A stretch of DNA of 58,971 nucleotides from Desulfobulbaceae bacterium (lineage in GTDB: Bacteria; Desulfobacterota; Desulfobulbia; Desulfobulbales; Desulfobulbaceae), in assembly GCA_024763055.1 (NCBI GenBank), contig JANTGH010000003.1:1-58971 (forward strand). The letters run 5' to 3'. The notes below the pieces were generated by a model. That model had not been told where the DNA came from. It ran no database searches and saw nothing but the letters and a program-made list of their open reading frames with translations. The position numbers and the translations under genes were made by a program. Positions 24,781 to 33,149 of this stretch are shown in pieces. Numbering within the stretch: position 1 is the first letter of the stretch; every line of letters begins with the position of its first letter.

Positions 24781-25836
24781 ATGGGTTCTAAAATTCTTAT
24801 TGCCGATGATGATGATCTTGTCCGGACCGCCATCTTCAAGATTCTCACCATGTTTAATCATGATGTCACTGCAGTGCAATCCGGCAGGGAAGTGCTTGAA
24901 CAAATTTCCGAAGATTATGATGTTATAGTGCTGGACATCAACATGCCGGATCTGGACGGTTTTGAAACCTTGGAACATCTGAATGCAATAAAGCTCGATA
25001 TCCCGGTACTGTTTCTTACCGGCGCTGGTTCCATGGATTACGCGGTCAAGGCGATAAATCTCGGCGCTTACGATTTCATAACCAAGCCCATAGAAGACAT
25101 CGAGTTCTTTCATGTCAAGGTCAGGCGGGCCATTGAAAAGCGAACCTTTCTCCGCCATGAAAAACTCTATAAGCAAAACCTTGAAAGTGAGGTAAAGGCT
25201 AAAACCAGGGAACTGGCCGCAAAAAACATTCTTCTTGAACAGTACAGTGATCACCTTGAAAAGGCGACCGTGCAAATCATGTCCTCTCTGCAGGCGGCAA
25301 TGGAAGAAAAAGACGGGTATACCGCAGGACATACCCGCCGGGTCACTGAATTATCCATGCTGCTTGGCGAAGCCATTAATCTTCCCGAAGACGAACAGGT
25401 TGTACTCCGACGGGCCGCACAGTTCCACGATATCGGCAAGCTGGTTATAGATCTTTCCTGTATACAGAAACCCGGAAAGCTGACACCGGAGGAATGGGAG
25501 TTGATCAAAAAACATCCCGAAGTAGGCGCCAATATTATTGAACCCCTGCAGTTTATGGAACGTGAACGAAATATCATCCGTCACCACCATGAAAAACTTG
25601 ACGGCAGTGGCTATCCGGACGGTATTGGGGGCAATGAACTGGATATGCTTGCGCGGATACTTACCGTGGCCGATAGTTTTGATGCCATGACCTCACGTCG
25701 TAACTATCGCCGCAATCTTTCCACCGTAGAAGCCGTGGCCGAATTACGACGTTGTGCAGAAAGTCAGTTTGATCCTGAACTCGTTGAAGCCTTTGCCGGA
25801 ATTGTCCTCTCTGCCCGGTCGCTCTATAAACAATGA
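24781..25836 (+). CDS. Response regulator with HD-GYP domain (RpfG-like)
   Basis: Two-component output protein predicted to hydrolyse cyclic di-GMP on phosphorylation. Seen: receiver domain (residues 4-120) with acidic pocket DDDD, phosphoacceptor Asp in VLDINMPD, and LTGAG plus KPIED. A coiled linker (about 120-165) follows, then an HD-GYP domain with HDIGKL (about 219) and HHEKLDGSGYPDG (about 263-275). Both the HD dyad and the GYP triad are intact, so activity is likely. Length is 351. No sensor kinase is adjacent. It starts 15 bp after the MITE-like repeat, whose interior may supply or disturb its promoter. Confidence 0.93.
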   Translation: MGSKILIADDDDLVRTAIFKILTMFNHDVTAVQSGREVLEQISEDYDVIVLDINMPDLDGFETLEHLNAIKLDIPVLFLTGAGSMDYAVKAINLGAYDFITKPIEDIEFFHVKVRRAIEKRTFLRHEKLYKQNLESEVKAKTRELAAKNILLEQYSDHLEKATVQIMSSLQAAMEEKDGYTAGHTRRVTELSMLLGEAINLPEDEQVVLRRAAQFHDIGKLVIDLSCIQKPGKLTPEEWELIKKHPEVGANIIEPLQFMERERNIIRHHHEKLDGSGYPDGIGGNELDMLARILTVADSFDAMTSRRNYRRNLSTVEAVAELRRCAESQFDPELVEAFAGIVLSARSLYKQ

Positions 25837-26098
25837 ATCAGATGGTTAACTGGTACCTTGAAAATTAGGATTTTCATTCGAGATCAAGACAGCCGCAGGT
25901 ATATCTTTTCCCTGTTCATCTTTTTTCTGTTGTATTCCCGACCGGCTCCTTTTACATTCTCTTCTTGGAACCCTGTCCTTCTCCCGAATTTTTTTTGTAT
26001 TGAAGATCCTGACAATGTGGCGTTGTTAAGGCAATTAAATTAACAAAGGGGGGGGGAAGTCGCAGGCGCCTTATTAATTTAATAATATTGGTAATACG

Positions 26099-26386
26099 AT
26101 GAAAATAAGCAAAGAAAAAATCGAGCGTGTAGCCCGGCTTGCCCGACTTGATCTGTCAGGGGATGAAGTAGAGAAAATGACCAGACAGTTAGACACTATT
26201 CTCCAGTATATGGCCAAACTTGACGAACTCGATACCACCGGAATTGAGGTAAGCACCCATACCCTGAATGTGGTCAACGCCTTTCGTGATGATGAGGTAC
26301 GAGAATCCTTGCCGAGAGAAAAGGCGCTTGCCGCCGGTCCACTGCAAAACGGCGAAGCCTTTATTGTGCCCAAGGTTATCAAGTAG
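26099..26386 (+). CDS. gatC: Asp-tRNA(Asn)/Glu-tRNA(Gln) amidotransferase subunit C
   Basis: Small subunit of the GatCAB complex, which converts misacylated Glu-tRNA(Gln) and Asp-tRNA(Asn). Seen: typical GatC sequence with VARLARLDLSGDE, a helical middle and the C-terminal REDEV-type segment (FRDDEVRESLPREKAL) that wraps around GatA. Length is 95. Fifteen bp separate it from gatA. The 262-bp region upstream holds no gene; a run of nine G (26048-26056) lies 42 bp before the start. Confidence 0.95.
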   Translation: MKISKEKIERVARLARLDLSGDEVEKMTRQLDTILQYMAKLDELDTTGIEVSTHTLNVVNAFRDDEVRESLPREKALAAGPLQNGEAFIVPKVIK

Positions 26387-26401
26387 AGGGAGCAAACGAA
26401 T

Positions 26402-27847
26402 ATGTATAGCATGACAATACATGAGGCAAAAAATAAACTTGCCGCAAAAGAGATAACTTCGGTGCAACTGGTCGAATCAGTGCTCTCCCGCATCGACGCA
26501 GTAGAAAATCACACCAAGGCCTACCTGACACTGGATCGGGAAGGTGCGCTTGCGGCTGCACGGCAAGCCGATAAAAATGGCGGCAGCGGTCCGCTGCACG
26601 GCATTCCCCTGGCAGTCAAAGATGTATTTTGTACCCGTAACATGCCGACCACCTGCGGCTCAAAAATTCTTGAAGGCTTTGTCTCGCCCTATGACGCAAC
26701 GGTCATCGAGAAACTAACTGATTCCGGGGCTATTCTTATCGGTAAGGTTGCCATGGATGAATTCGCCATGGGCTCAACCAGCGAAAACTGCGCCTTTCAG
26801 GTACCGGAAAATCCCTGGAAAGCCGGCTATGTGACCGGCGGCTCAAGCGGTGGGTCGGCAGCCGCCGTGGCCGCTGACGAATGTTTCGCCTCCCTTGGTT
26901 CCGATACCGGCGGCTCCATACGTCAACCGGCATCACTCTGCGGGATTGTCGGCCTTAAACCCACGTATGGCAGGGTATCCCGGTACGGTCTTGTTGCCTT
27001 TGCCTCCTCGCTTGATCAGGTGGGGCCGTTAACCAAGGACGTACGCGACTGCGCCCTGATGATGAATGTCATTGCCGGCCACGATCCGCGTGACTCTACA
27101 TCCATAAAACAGAACGTTCCTGATTTCACGACCTCATTAACAGATGGTCTGCAGGGAATTCGGGTCGGTATTCCCGGGGAATATTTTGCCGAAGGCCTGG
27201 ATCCCGAGGTGGAAAAGGCCGTCCAAAACGGCATCAATATGCTGCGAGACGCCGGTGCTGAGATTGTTGATGTATCCCTGCCTCATACCGAGTACTGCGT
27301 GGCCGTCTACTACCTTATAGCTCCTGCCGAGGCAAGTTCCAATCTTGCCCGTTTTGACGGGGTCCGATTCGGATATCGGGATATGTCTGCTGATTCCCTG
27401 ATTGATATGTATCGTCAATCCCGCTCGCACGGGTTTGGCGATGAGGTCAAACGCCGTATACTGATCGGTACTTATGCCCTGTCTGCCGGTTATTACGATG
27501 CCTATTACAAGAAAGCTTCCCAGGTTCGCACTCTGATTAAAAATGATTTTGCCAGTACCTTTAGCCAATGTGATCTGATAGTCTCACCGGTGACCCCGAC
27601 TCCTGCCTGGAAGATCGGAGAAAAAGCTGACGACCCACTGGCCCTGTATCTCTCTGATATCCTGACAATTTCATCAAATCTTGCCGGGATTCCAGGTCTT
27701 TCGGTTCCCTGTGGATTTTCCGGAGAGGGGCTTCCCATTGGCATGCAGATGCAGGCCGCCCACTTTAATGAAACAACGCTGCTTAAAGCCGCCTGGAACC
27801 TCGAGCAAAGGACGGGACTGACAACAAAGAAGCCGGTATTGCCATGA
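26402..27847 (+). CDS. gatA: Asp-tRNA(Asn)/Glu-tRNA(Gln) amidotransferase subunit A
   Basis: Glutaminase subunit of GatCAB, generating ammonia for transamidation on tRNA. Seen: amidase-signature fold with catalytic lysine in LAVKDVF (about residue 76), the Ser-cisSer-Lys triad region VTGGSSGGSAAAVAA (about 148-162), and GSDTGGSIRQPASLCG (about 171-186). Length 481 is typical. gatB is not in the window, which is common when gatCA and gatB are split. The stop overlaps hisC by 4 bp. Confidence 0.96.
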   Translation: MYSMTIHEAKNKLAAKEITSVQLVESVLSRIDAVENHTKAYLTLDREGALAAARQADKNGGSGPLHGIPLAVKDVFCTRNMPTTCGSKILEGFVSPYDATVIEKLTDSGAILIGKVAMDEFAMGSTSENCAFQVPENPWKAGYVTGGSSGGSAAAVAADECFASLGSDTGGSIRQPASLCGIVGLKPTYGRVSRYGLVAFASSLDQVGPLTKDVRDCALMMNVIAGHDPRDSTSIKQNVPDFTTSLTDGLQGIRVGIPGEYFAEGLDPEVEKAVQNGINMLRDAGAEIVDVSLPHTEYCVAVYYLIAPAEASSNLARFDGVRFGYRDMSADSLIDMYRQSRSHGFGDEVKRRILIGTYALSAGYYDAYYKKASQVRTLIKNDFASTFSQCDLIVSPVTPTPAWKIGEKADDPLALYLSDILTISSNLAGIPGLSVPCGFSGEGLPIGMQMQAAHFNETTLLKAAWNLEQRTGLTTKKPVLP

Positions 27848-28956
27848 AATTAAATATTCCTGAAAATATCGCTGAAATTATACCCTATCCTCCAGGTAAA
27901 CCGCTTGAGGAACTCGAACGTGAATACGGCATCAGCAATTCCATTAAACTGGCCTCCAACGAAAATCCCTGGGGACCTTCCCCCAAGGCTGTTGCCGCCA
28001 TTGAAAAATCCTTACAGGGACTGCACCGTTACCCGGACGGTTCCAGCTTTTATCTGACCGAAGCCCTGGCTCGCTGGCTTGGTGCCGGTATGGATGAAAT
28101 TGTCCTTGGTAACGGTTCCAACGAGGTGATCGAATTCCTGGTCAAGACCTTTGTCCGTCCCGGTGATGAGGTTATCACCAGTCACCCTTCCTTTCTTATG
28201 TATCAGAAGTTTGTTCAGGTTCGGGGGGGCAGGAATACCGTCCTGCCGTTAAAAGACATGCAACACGACCTTGAAGCCATCCTCAATACAGTCAGCGAGC
28301 AAACCCGGTTGATTTTTCTCGATAATCCAAATAACCCTTGCGGAACCTTTTTCTCCACCAAACGTTTTGATGATTTTCTTCAGCGGTTGCCGGAATCCGT
28401 CATCCTGGTTCTTGATGAGGCCTATGCTGATTTTGTTGAACAGAAATTACGAATAGATATCCTTTCTTATATTCGTAAGTCTGAAGGAATTCCAGCCGTT
28501 GTCGGCCTGCGCACCTTTTCCAAGGCTTTCGGTCTGGCCGGATTGCGCATCGGCTTTGGTCTTATGCACCGCGATATTGCCGATCTGCTACATCGCGTCC
28601 GCCAACCTTTTAACATCAACCTCCCGGCCCAAATCGGCGCGCTTGCGGCTTTGTCTGATAGCGATCATTATAACTCCACTCTTAATAAGACCCGATCAGG
28701 ACGTCAGTGGCTCAGCGAACAGGTACGGCAGCTTGGCTGCAAACCATACCCATCCCATACCAATTTTTTTCTCATTGATGTATGCGGCGATGCCACCCGA
28801 TTATTTGAGAGCATGCTCCATAAAGGAGTTATTGTCCGCTCCATGAAGGCTTACGGTTATCCTGATTTTATCCGTATCACAGTTGGAACCGAGGCCGAAA
28901 ACACGCGGTTTGTCAAATCCCTTGCCGAGAGTCTGAACGAACTGTCCTATGTCTGA
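27844..28956 (+). CDS. hisC: Histidinol-phosphate aminotransferase
   Basis: PLP-dependent aminotransferase for histidine synthesis (imidazole-acetol phosphate to histidinol phosphate). Seen: KLASNENPWGPSP near residue 37, GNGSNEVIEFL, LDNPNNPCGT (about 160-169), LDEAYADF, and the lysine motif TFSKAFGLAGLRIG (about 223-236). Length is 370. It is coupled to gatA by a 4-bp overlap and to cmk by an 8-bp overlap, giving a gatC-gatA-hisC-cmk operon. Enzymes of this clade sometimes also act on aromatic amino acids. Confidence 0.93.
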   Translation: MKLNIPENIAEIIPYPPGKPLEELEREYGISNSIKLASNENPWGPSPKAVAAIEKSLQGLHRYPDGSSFYLTEALARWLGAGMDEIVLGNGSNEVIEFLVKTFVRPGDEVITSHPSFLMYQKFVQVRGGRNTVLPLKDMQHDLEAILNTVSEQTRLIFLDNPNNPCGTFFSTKRFDDFLQRLPESVILVLDEAYADFVEQKLRIDILSYIRKSEGIPAVVGLRTFSKAFGLAGLRIGFGLMHRDIADLLHRVRQPFNINLPAQIGALAALSDSDHYNSTLNKTRSGRQWLSEQVRQLGCKPYPSHTNFFLIDVCGDATRLFESMLHKGVIVRSMKAYGYPDFIRITVGTEAENTRFVKSLAESLNELSYV

Positions 28957-29644
28957 AAAGCAGCTAATCGTTACCATTGATGGTCCTGCCGGTGTCGGCA
29001 AATCAACGGTTTCCCGTGAGCTGGCCAGGCGTCTTGGTTTCACCTATCTTGATACCGGCGCCATGTACCGGGCCGTTGCCTATGCGTGTCAAAATGCTGG
29101 AGTGAACCCAGCTGATGAGGATGCTGTGGCCGCACTCATCCATGATCTTATAATAGAACTTCAGCCCCCGACAAGTGCGGATGGTGACGTCAGAGTTTTT
29201 CTCAACGGGAAAGAAATAAGTAATTTTATCCGCACGCAGGAGATGGGGATGTTGGCGTCCAGGATATCAGGATTGCCGGTGGTGCGCGACAAATTAACTG
29301 ACCTGCAGCAGCAGATGGGCCGAAAAGGTAAAATAGTTGCCGAGGGCAGGGATACCGGCACAGTTGTCTTTCCGCAGGCAGCCTGGAAATTTTACCTCGA
29401 TGCCAGGCCGGAAGAACGAGCCCGCAGACGTGCCGAGCAACTCCGAGACAGAGGCGAGGTCGCTGATGAAACGGAAATACGAGCGCAAATTATCAAGCGG
29501 GATCAGGATGACAGGCAACGAACAATTGCCCCATTAAAGGCAGCGGCTGATGCGATTATTATTGATTCAACCAACGGCACAGCCGATGATGTTACCAGAT
29601 TAATGATCGCACATATTAAACAGAATTCGTTCCAACCTGTTTAA
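28949..29644 (+). CDS. cmk: Cytidylate kinase
   Basis: Phosphorylates CMP and dCMP with ATP. Seen: P-loop IDGPAGVGKSTVSRELA (residues 11-27), LDTGAMYRAVAY, VVRDKLTDLQQQMG, EGRDTGTVVFP and the lid arginines RPEERARRRAEQL. Length 231 is typical. It is the last gene of the gatC-gatA-hisC-cmk operon and overlaps hisC by 8 bp. Confidence 0.95.
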   Translation: MSEKQLIVTIDGPAGVGKSTVSRELARRLGFTYLDTGAMYRAVAYACQNAGVNPADEDAVAALIHDLIIELQPPTSADGDVRVFLNGKEISNFIRTQEMGMLASRISGLPVVRDKLTDLQQQMGRKGKIVAEGRDTGTVVFPQAAWKFYLDARPEERARRRAEQLRDRGEVADETEIRAQIIKRDQDDRQRTIAPLKAAADAIIIDSTNGTADDVTRLMIAHIKQNSFQPV

Positions 29645-29798
29645 TATGCCTAAAGGGTACTGCAAGGCATGCTAAAAATTTTGCAGCAGACACCAAGCTT
29701 TAGCGTGGTGCCGAGGATAAATATTTTTAAGCATAACGCTGAGATCGAGCAAGGTGAGCGGGAAACAAGACTCCGAAATACAATATTTCAAGGTGGTT

Positions 29799-29835
29799 AA
29801 AAAAAGTGACGGCCGACCCCAATGGTCGACCGTCA
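29799..29835 (-). terminator. Terminator of the nuo operon
   Basis: On the minus strand a GACGGTCGACC/GGTCGGCCGTC stem is followed by seven T (A-run 29799-29805 on plus). It belongs to the outer copy of the duplicated nuoN tail. The inner copy has the same hairpin at 29995-30024 but no T-run. Confidence 0.75.
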
Positions 29836-30175
29836 ACGAAGGAGAAAACAAGGTATTTAAGCAGTTGGCAGGCTGCTTCTATACCATATTGGCCAGGCAA
29901 AGCACTTGTTGCGCGACCAATCTCTGAACCCGGGAGCGAATCTGCTCCAACAACCCGGGTAAGTCTAAATCAAGTACAATTTGTTTACGTATAGGTGACG
30001 GCCGACCAAGTGGCCGACCGTCACATCCGAAGGAGAAAACAAGGTATTTAAGCAGTTGGCAGGCTGCTTAAGTACCATTATTGACCAAGCAGAGCACTCG
30101 CGGCCTGGCCAATCACTGAACCCGGGAGCAGGCCAAGTCCGACAACCCCGAGTAAGGCTAATCCAAGTACAGTTG
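29806..30175. repeat. Tandem duplication of nuoN 3' end and downstream hairpin
   Basis: Two direct copies offset by about 190 bp: 29806-29985 and 29995-30175. A 42-bp block is identical (29837-29878 and 30028-30069). The inner copy includes the last codons of nuoN. The outer copy has drifted and no longer encodes the NuoN tail, though CTGAACCCGGGAGC is conserved in both. The 29645-29805 stretch next to it holds no gene I can support. Confidence 0.85.
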
Positions 30176-31523
30176 AAATACCAGCCGTATAATTAATTTC
30201 TATCTCTTCCTGCGGGTCACTCATATACATGTAGCGAACAACCCTCAAATAAAAATATGCTGAAATGGAACTGAAAAGGACAAGCCCGATAACGGTCATC
30301 GTGTAACCGGCGCCAAGAGCGGCCTTCATCAGGTAGAATTTACCGACAAATCCTGCCGTCGGTGGAATGCCGGTTAGTGAAAACATAAAAATGAGCATCA
30401 AAAGTGCCGCTAAAGGATGCGTCTTGGCAAGTCCTTTGTAATCATCAAGCGACTCATGACGATTTCCAGGCGAAGCCAGAAGAATAAGGATTGCAAAAGC
30501 ACCCATATTCATAAAACCATAGATTAGAAGATAGGCCATCGTGGCAGATAATCCATCAGCGGTACCGGAGATAACACCGAGCAGAGAATAACCGGCGTGG
30601 GCCACGGCGGAGTAGGCCAACATTCGTTTGATGTTTTGCTGGCACAACGCGGTAATGTTTCCAATACCCATAGTAAGCAGAGCAAGTGCTGCGAGCAGCG
30701 GTCCCCATTGATCATGAAATTGGGGGAAACCGGAAATCAAGACCCTGCCAAAGATTGCAAAACCGGCAGCTTTGGGGCCAACCGACATAAAAGCAGTAAT
30801 AGCCGTAGGCGCACCCTCATATACATCCGGTGTCCAGAAATGGAAGGGGGCAATGGCCACCTTGAAACAAAAGGCAACGATCATCAAGGCAAGGGCGCCC
30901 AGCAAGGCAGGATTATGGAGAAGCTGTCCAGAACCACTCAGCTCGGCAATTTTCGCAATGTTTGTCGTTCCGGTTAAACCATAAACAAGTGACATACCGT
31001 AAAGAAGAATGGCTGAAGCAAATCCTCCCATAAGAAGATATTTCATCGCGGCTTCACCTCCCCTCTCATCCCCCTTGTGCATACCAACAAGGCAGTAAAC
31101 AGACAGGGCCATGAGTTCCAGTCCAAGGTAAAGCACCATCAAATCACCGGCAGAGGCCATGAGCAACATGCCCACCGCTGAAAAAATCATCAGGCTGTAG
31201 TACTCTCCCTGCAGCAACCCTTCCGTACGGCGAAAATGCTCACTCATCAAGGCAGTCATAATAACGCCTAACAGACAAATCACTTTAAAAAACACAGCAT
31301 AAGAATCGGTAAGTATCATACCGCCAAATGCAGAGGCGTTCTGTTGCCCCGCAACCATTCCCATCACAGTGATACAGCCGAGCACTGTCAACCAAGGCAA
31401 AAATTCACGATGTTTGCCGGCAAACAGGTCCAATACTATCACCACCAGGCCAATACAGACCAAAAGCATTTCCGGTAAAATCGGCTCGAAGGCTGTCCAG
31501 CTGACTATTGCTGAGTTTATCAT
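30078..31523 (-). CDS. nuoN: NADH-quinone oxidoreductase subunit N
   Basis: Antiporter-like proton-pumping subunit in the membrane arm of complex I. Seen: 481 residues with about 14 hydrophobic segments, YLGLELMALSVYCL with the key glutamate, FKVAIAPFHFWTPDVYEGAP and NIKRMLAYSAVAHAGY. It is the last gene of the minus-strand operon, 47 bp after nuoM. Its 3' end is duplicated downstream. Confidence 0.95.
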   Translation of the reverse strand: MINSAIVSWTAFEPILPEMLLVCIGLVVIVLDLFAGKHREFLPWLTVLGCITVMGMVAGQQNASAFGGMILTDSYAVFFKVICLLGVIMTALMSEHFRRTEGLLQGEYYSLMIFSAVGMLLMASAGDLMVLYLGLELMALSVYCLVGMHKGDERGGEAAMKYLLMGGFASAILLYGMSLVYGLTGTTNIAKIAELSGSGQLLHNPALLGALALMIVAFCFKVAIAPFHFWTPDVYEGAPTAITAFMSVGPKAAGFAIFGRVLISGFPQFHDQWGPLLAALALLTMGIGNITALCQQNIKRMLAYSAVAHAGYSLLGVISGTADGLSATMAYLLIYGFMNMGAFAILILLASPGNRHESLDDYKGLAKTHPLAALLMLIFMFSLTGIPPTAGFVGKFYLMKAALGAGYTMTVIGLVLFSSISAYFYLRVVRYMYMSDPQEEIEINYTAGISTVLGLALLGVVGLGLLPGSVIGQAASALLGQ

Positions 31524-31570
31524 CTTCTATCCTTTAGCTATAACTACAAGTAATTGTAAATTCCTTTAAT

Positions 31571-33082
31571 TTAATGCAGTACAATAGATGTTACCTGCTT
31601 AACATGCTCAACCCCTGCAGTACCATTAACCTGTTGCAGGAGGTGCGCAACCGATTCATGCATGAAACTTAGCATTGCGTCCGGGTACAATCCAATCCAG
31701 AAAACCAATACCACCATGGGTAGAAGGGTCACTATTTCACGCACATTCAATTCGGGCAGCCCGATAACCTTGTCATTTACCGGGTTGAAGAAAACACGCT
31801 GATACAGCCAAAGCATGTACCAGGCTCCGAGAATAAGTCCAGTAGCGGCAAAGAATGCTGCCCAGGGAAGTGCAATAAAGCTGCCGAGCAAAATAAGAAA
31901 TTCACCAATAAAACCATTCGTTGCCGGCAACCCGACAGCGGCAAGTGTAAAAAGCAAAAAGAATCCGCCAAATACCGGCATCGTTGTGGCAAGTCCACCG
32001 TAATCGGCAATTACCCTGGTATGGGTTCGCTCATAAACCATGCCTATACAGAGGAACAAGGCGCCGGTCACAACACCGTGATTGATCATCTGCAGGATGC
32101 TGCCCTCTACACTCTGCGTATTTAGGGCATACATACCAAGAGTGACAAACCCCATATGACTGACCGAACTATAGGCAATAAGCCGTTTGAGATCAGACTG
32201 GGCAAGACATATTATAGCGCCGTAGACGATACCGATAAGTGACAGCACGATCATCGGAATCATCATAGCCTGCGTGGCATCGGGAAGGATGGGCATGGAA
32301 AAGCGGAGAAAACCATAGGCGCCCATTTTAATTAAAATTGCTGCCAGAATTACCGAACCGGCAGCAGGCGCTTCAGTATGGGCATCGGGCAGCCAGGTGT
32401 GAACCGGCCACATGGGCACCTTGACGGCAAAGGCTGCAAAAAATGCTAAGAAAAGAATCATCTGCAATCGGAAAGAATACGTATGTTCCGCAAGCTTGAG
32501 GATATCAAAGGTATGTCCTCCGTTCATGTAAAGCGTGATCATGCCAATGAGCATAAGCAGGCTACCAACTAAAGTGTACAAAAAGAATTTTATGGTAGCA
32601 TACAGTCGATTTGGTCCACCCCATACACCGATGATGAGGAACATTGGGATCAACATTGCCTCCCAGAAAATATAAAAAAGGAAAAGATCCAAGGCACAAA
32701 AAACTCCAATCATCACACCCTCTAAAACAAGGACGGAGAGAAAAAATTCCAGCACCTTGGTCTGTATCGATTCCCAGGACACCAGAATAGAAAGGACTGT
32801 GATCAGCGCCGACAGCAAAATAAAGAGAACACTGATACCATCAACACCAAGACTATAGGAGATGTTAAATGCAGGAATCCAGGCATGATGTTCGGTAAAC
32901 TGCATAAGATATGTAGTTTTATCGAACATAAAAAACAATGGCAGGGCAAGGACAAACTCAATCAGACTTATAATCAAGGCCATGGTTTTTATGGCCTGAA
33001 CATCTTCCCTTTTCACGATCAGTAAAGAAAAACCGCCGATAATAGGAAAGAAAATTAGTGCGCTTAGCAATGGTACTGACAT
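31571..33082 (-). CDS. nuoM: NADH-quinone oxidoreductase subunit M
   Basis: Antiporter-like membrane-arm subunit. Seen: 503 residues, about 14 hydrophobic segments, FYIFWEAMLIPMFLIIG with the conserved glutamate, KVPMWPVHTWLPDAHTEAP and LKRLIAYSSVSHMGFVTLG. It lies 67 bp after nuoL and 47 bp before nuoN. All lysine and glutamate positions I could check for the proton channel are present. Confidence 0.95.
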   Translation of the reverse strand: MSVPLLSALIFFPIIGGFSLLIVKREDVQAIKTMALIISLIEFVLALPLFFMFDKTTYLMQFTEHHAWIPAFNISYSLGVDGISVLFILLSALITVLSILVSWESIQTKVLEFFLSVLVLEGVMIGVFCALDLFLFYIFWEAMLIPMFLIIGVWGGPNRLYATIKFFLYTLVGSLLMLIGMITLYMNGGHTFDILKLAEHTYSFRLQMILFLAFFAAFAVKVPMWPVHTWLPDAHTEAPAAGSVILAAILIKMGAYGFLRFSMPILPDATQAMMIPMIVLSLIGIVYGAIICLAQSDLKRLIAYSSVSHMGFVTLGMYALNTQSVEGSILQMINHGVVTGALFLCIGMVYERTHTRVIADYGGLATTMPVFGGFFLLFTLAAVGLPATNGFIGEFLILLGSFIALPWAAFFAATGLILGAWYMLWLYQRVFFNPVNDKVIGLPELNVREIVTLLPMVVLVFWIGLYPDAMLSFMHESVAHLLQQVNGTAGVEHVKQVTSIVLH

Positions 33083-33149
33083 ATTTATTACCGTAATTAT
33101 AGTTGGCTGGGCAGTTAACCCATATTTACTTGTCCCTAACCCCTAACCT

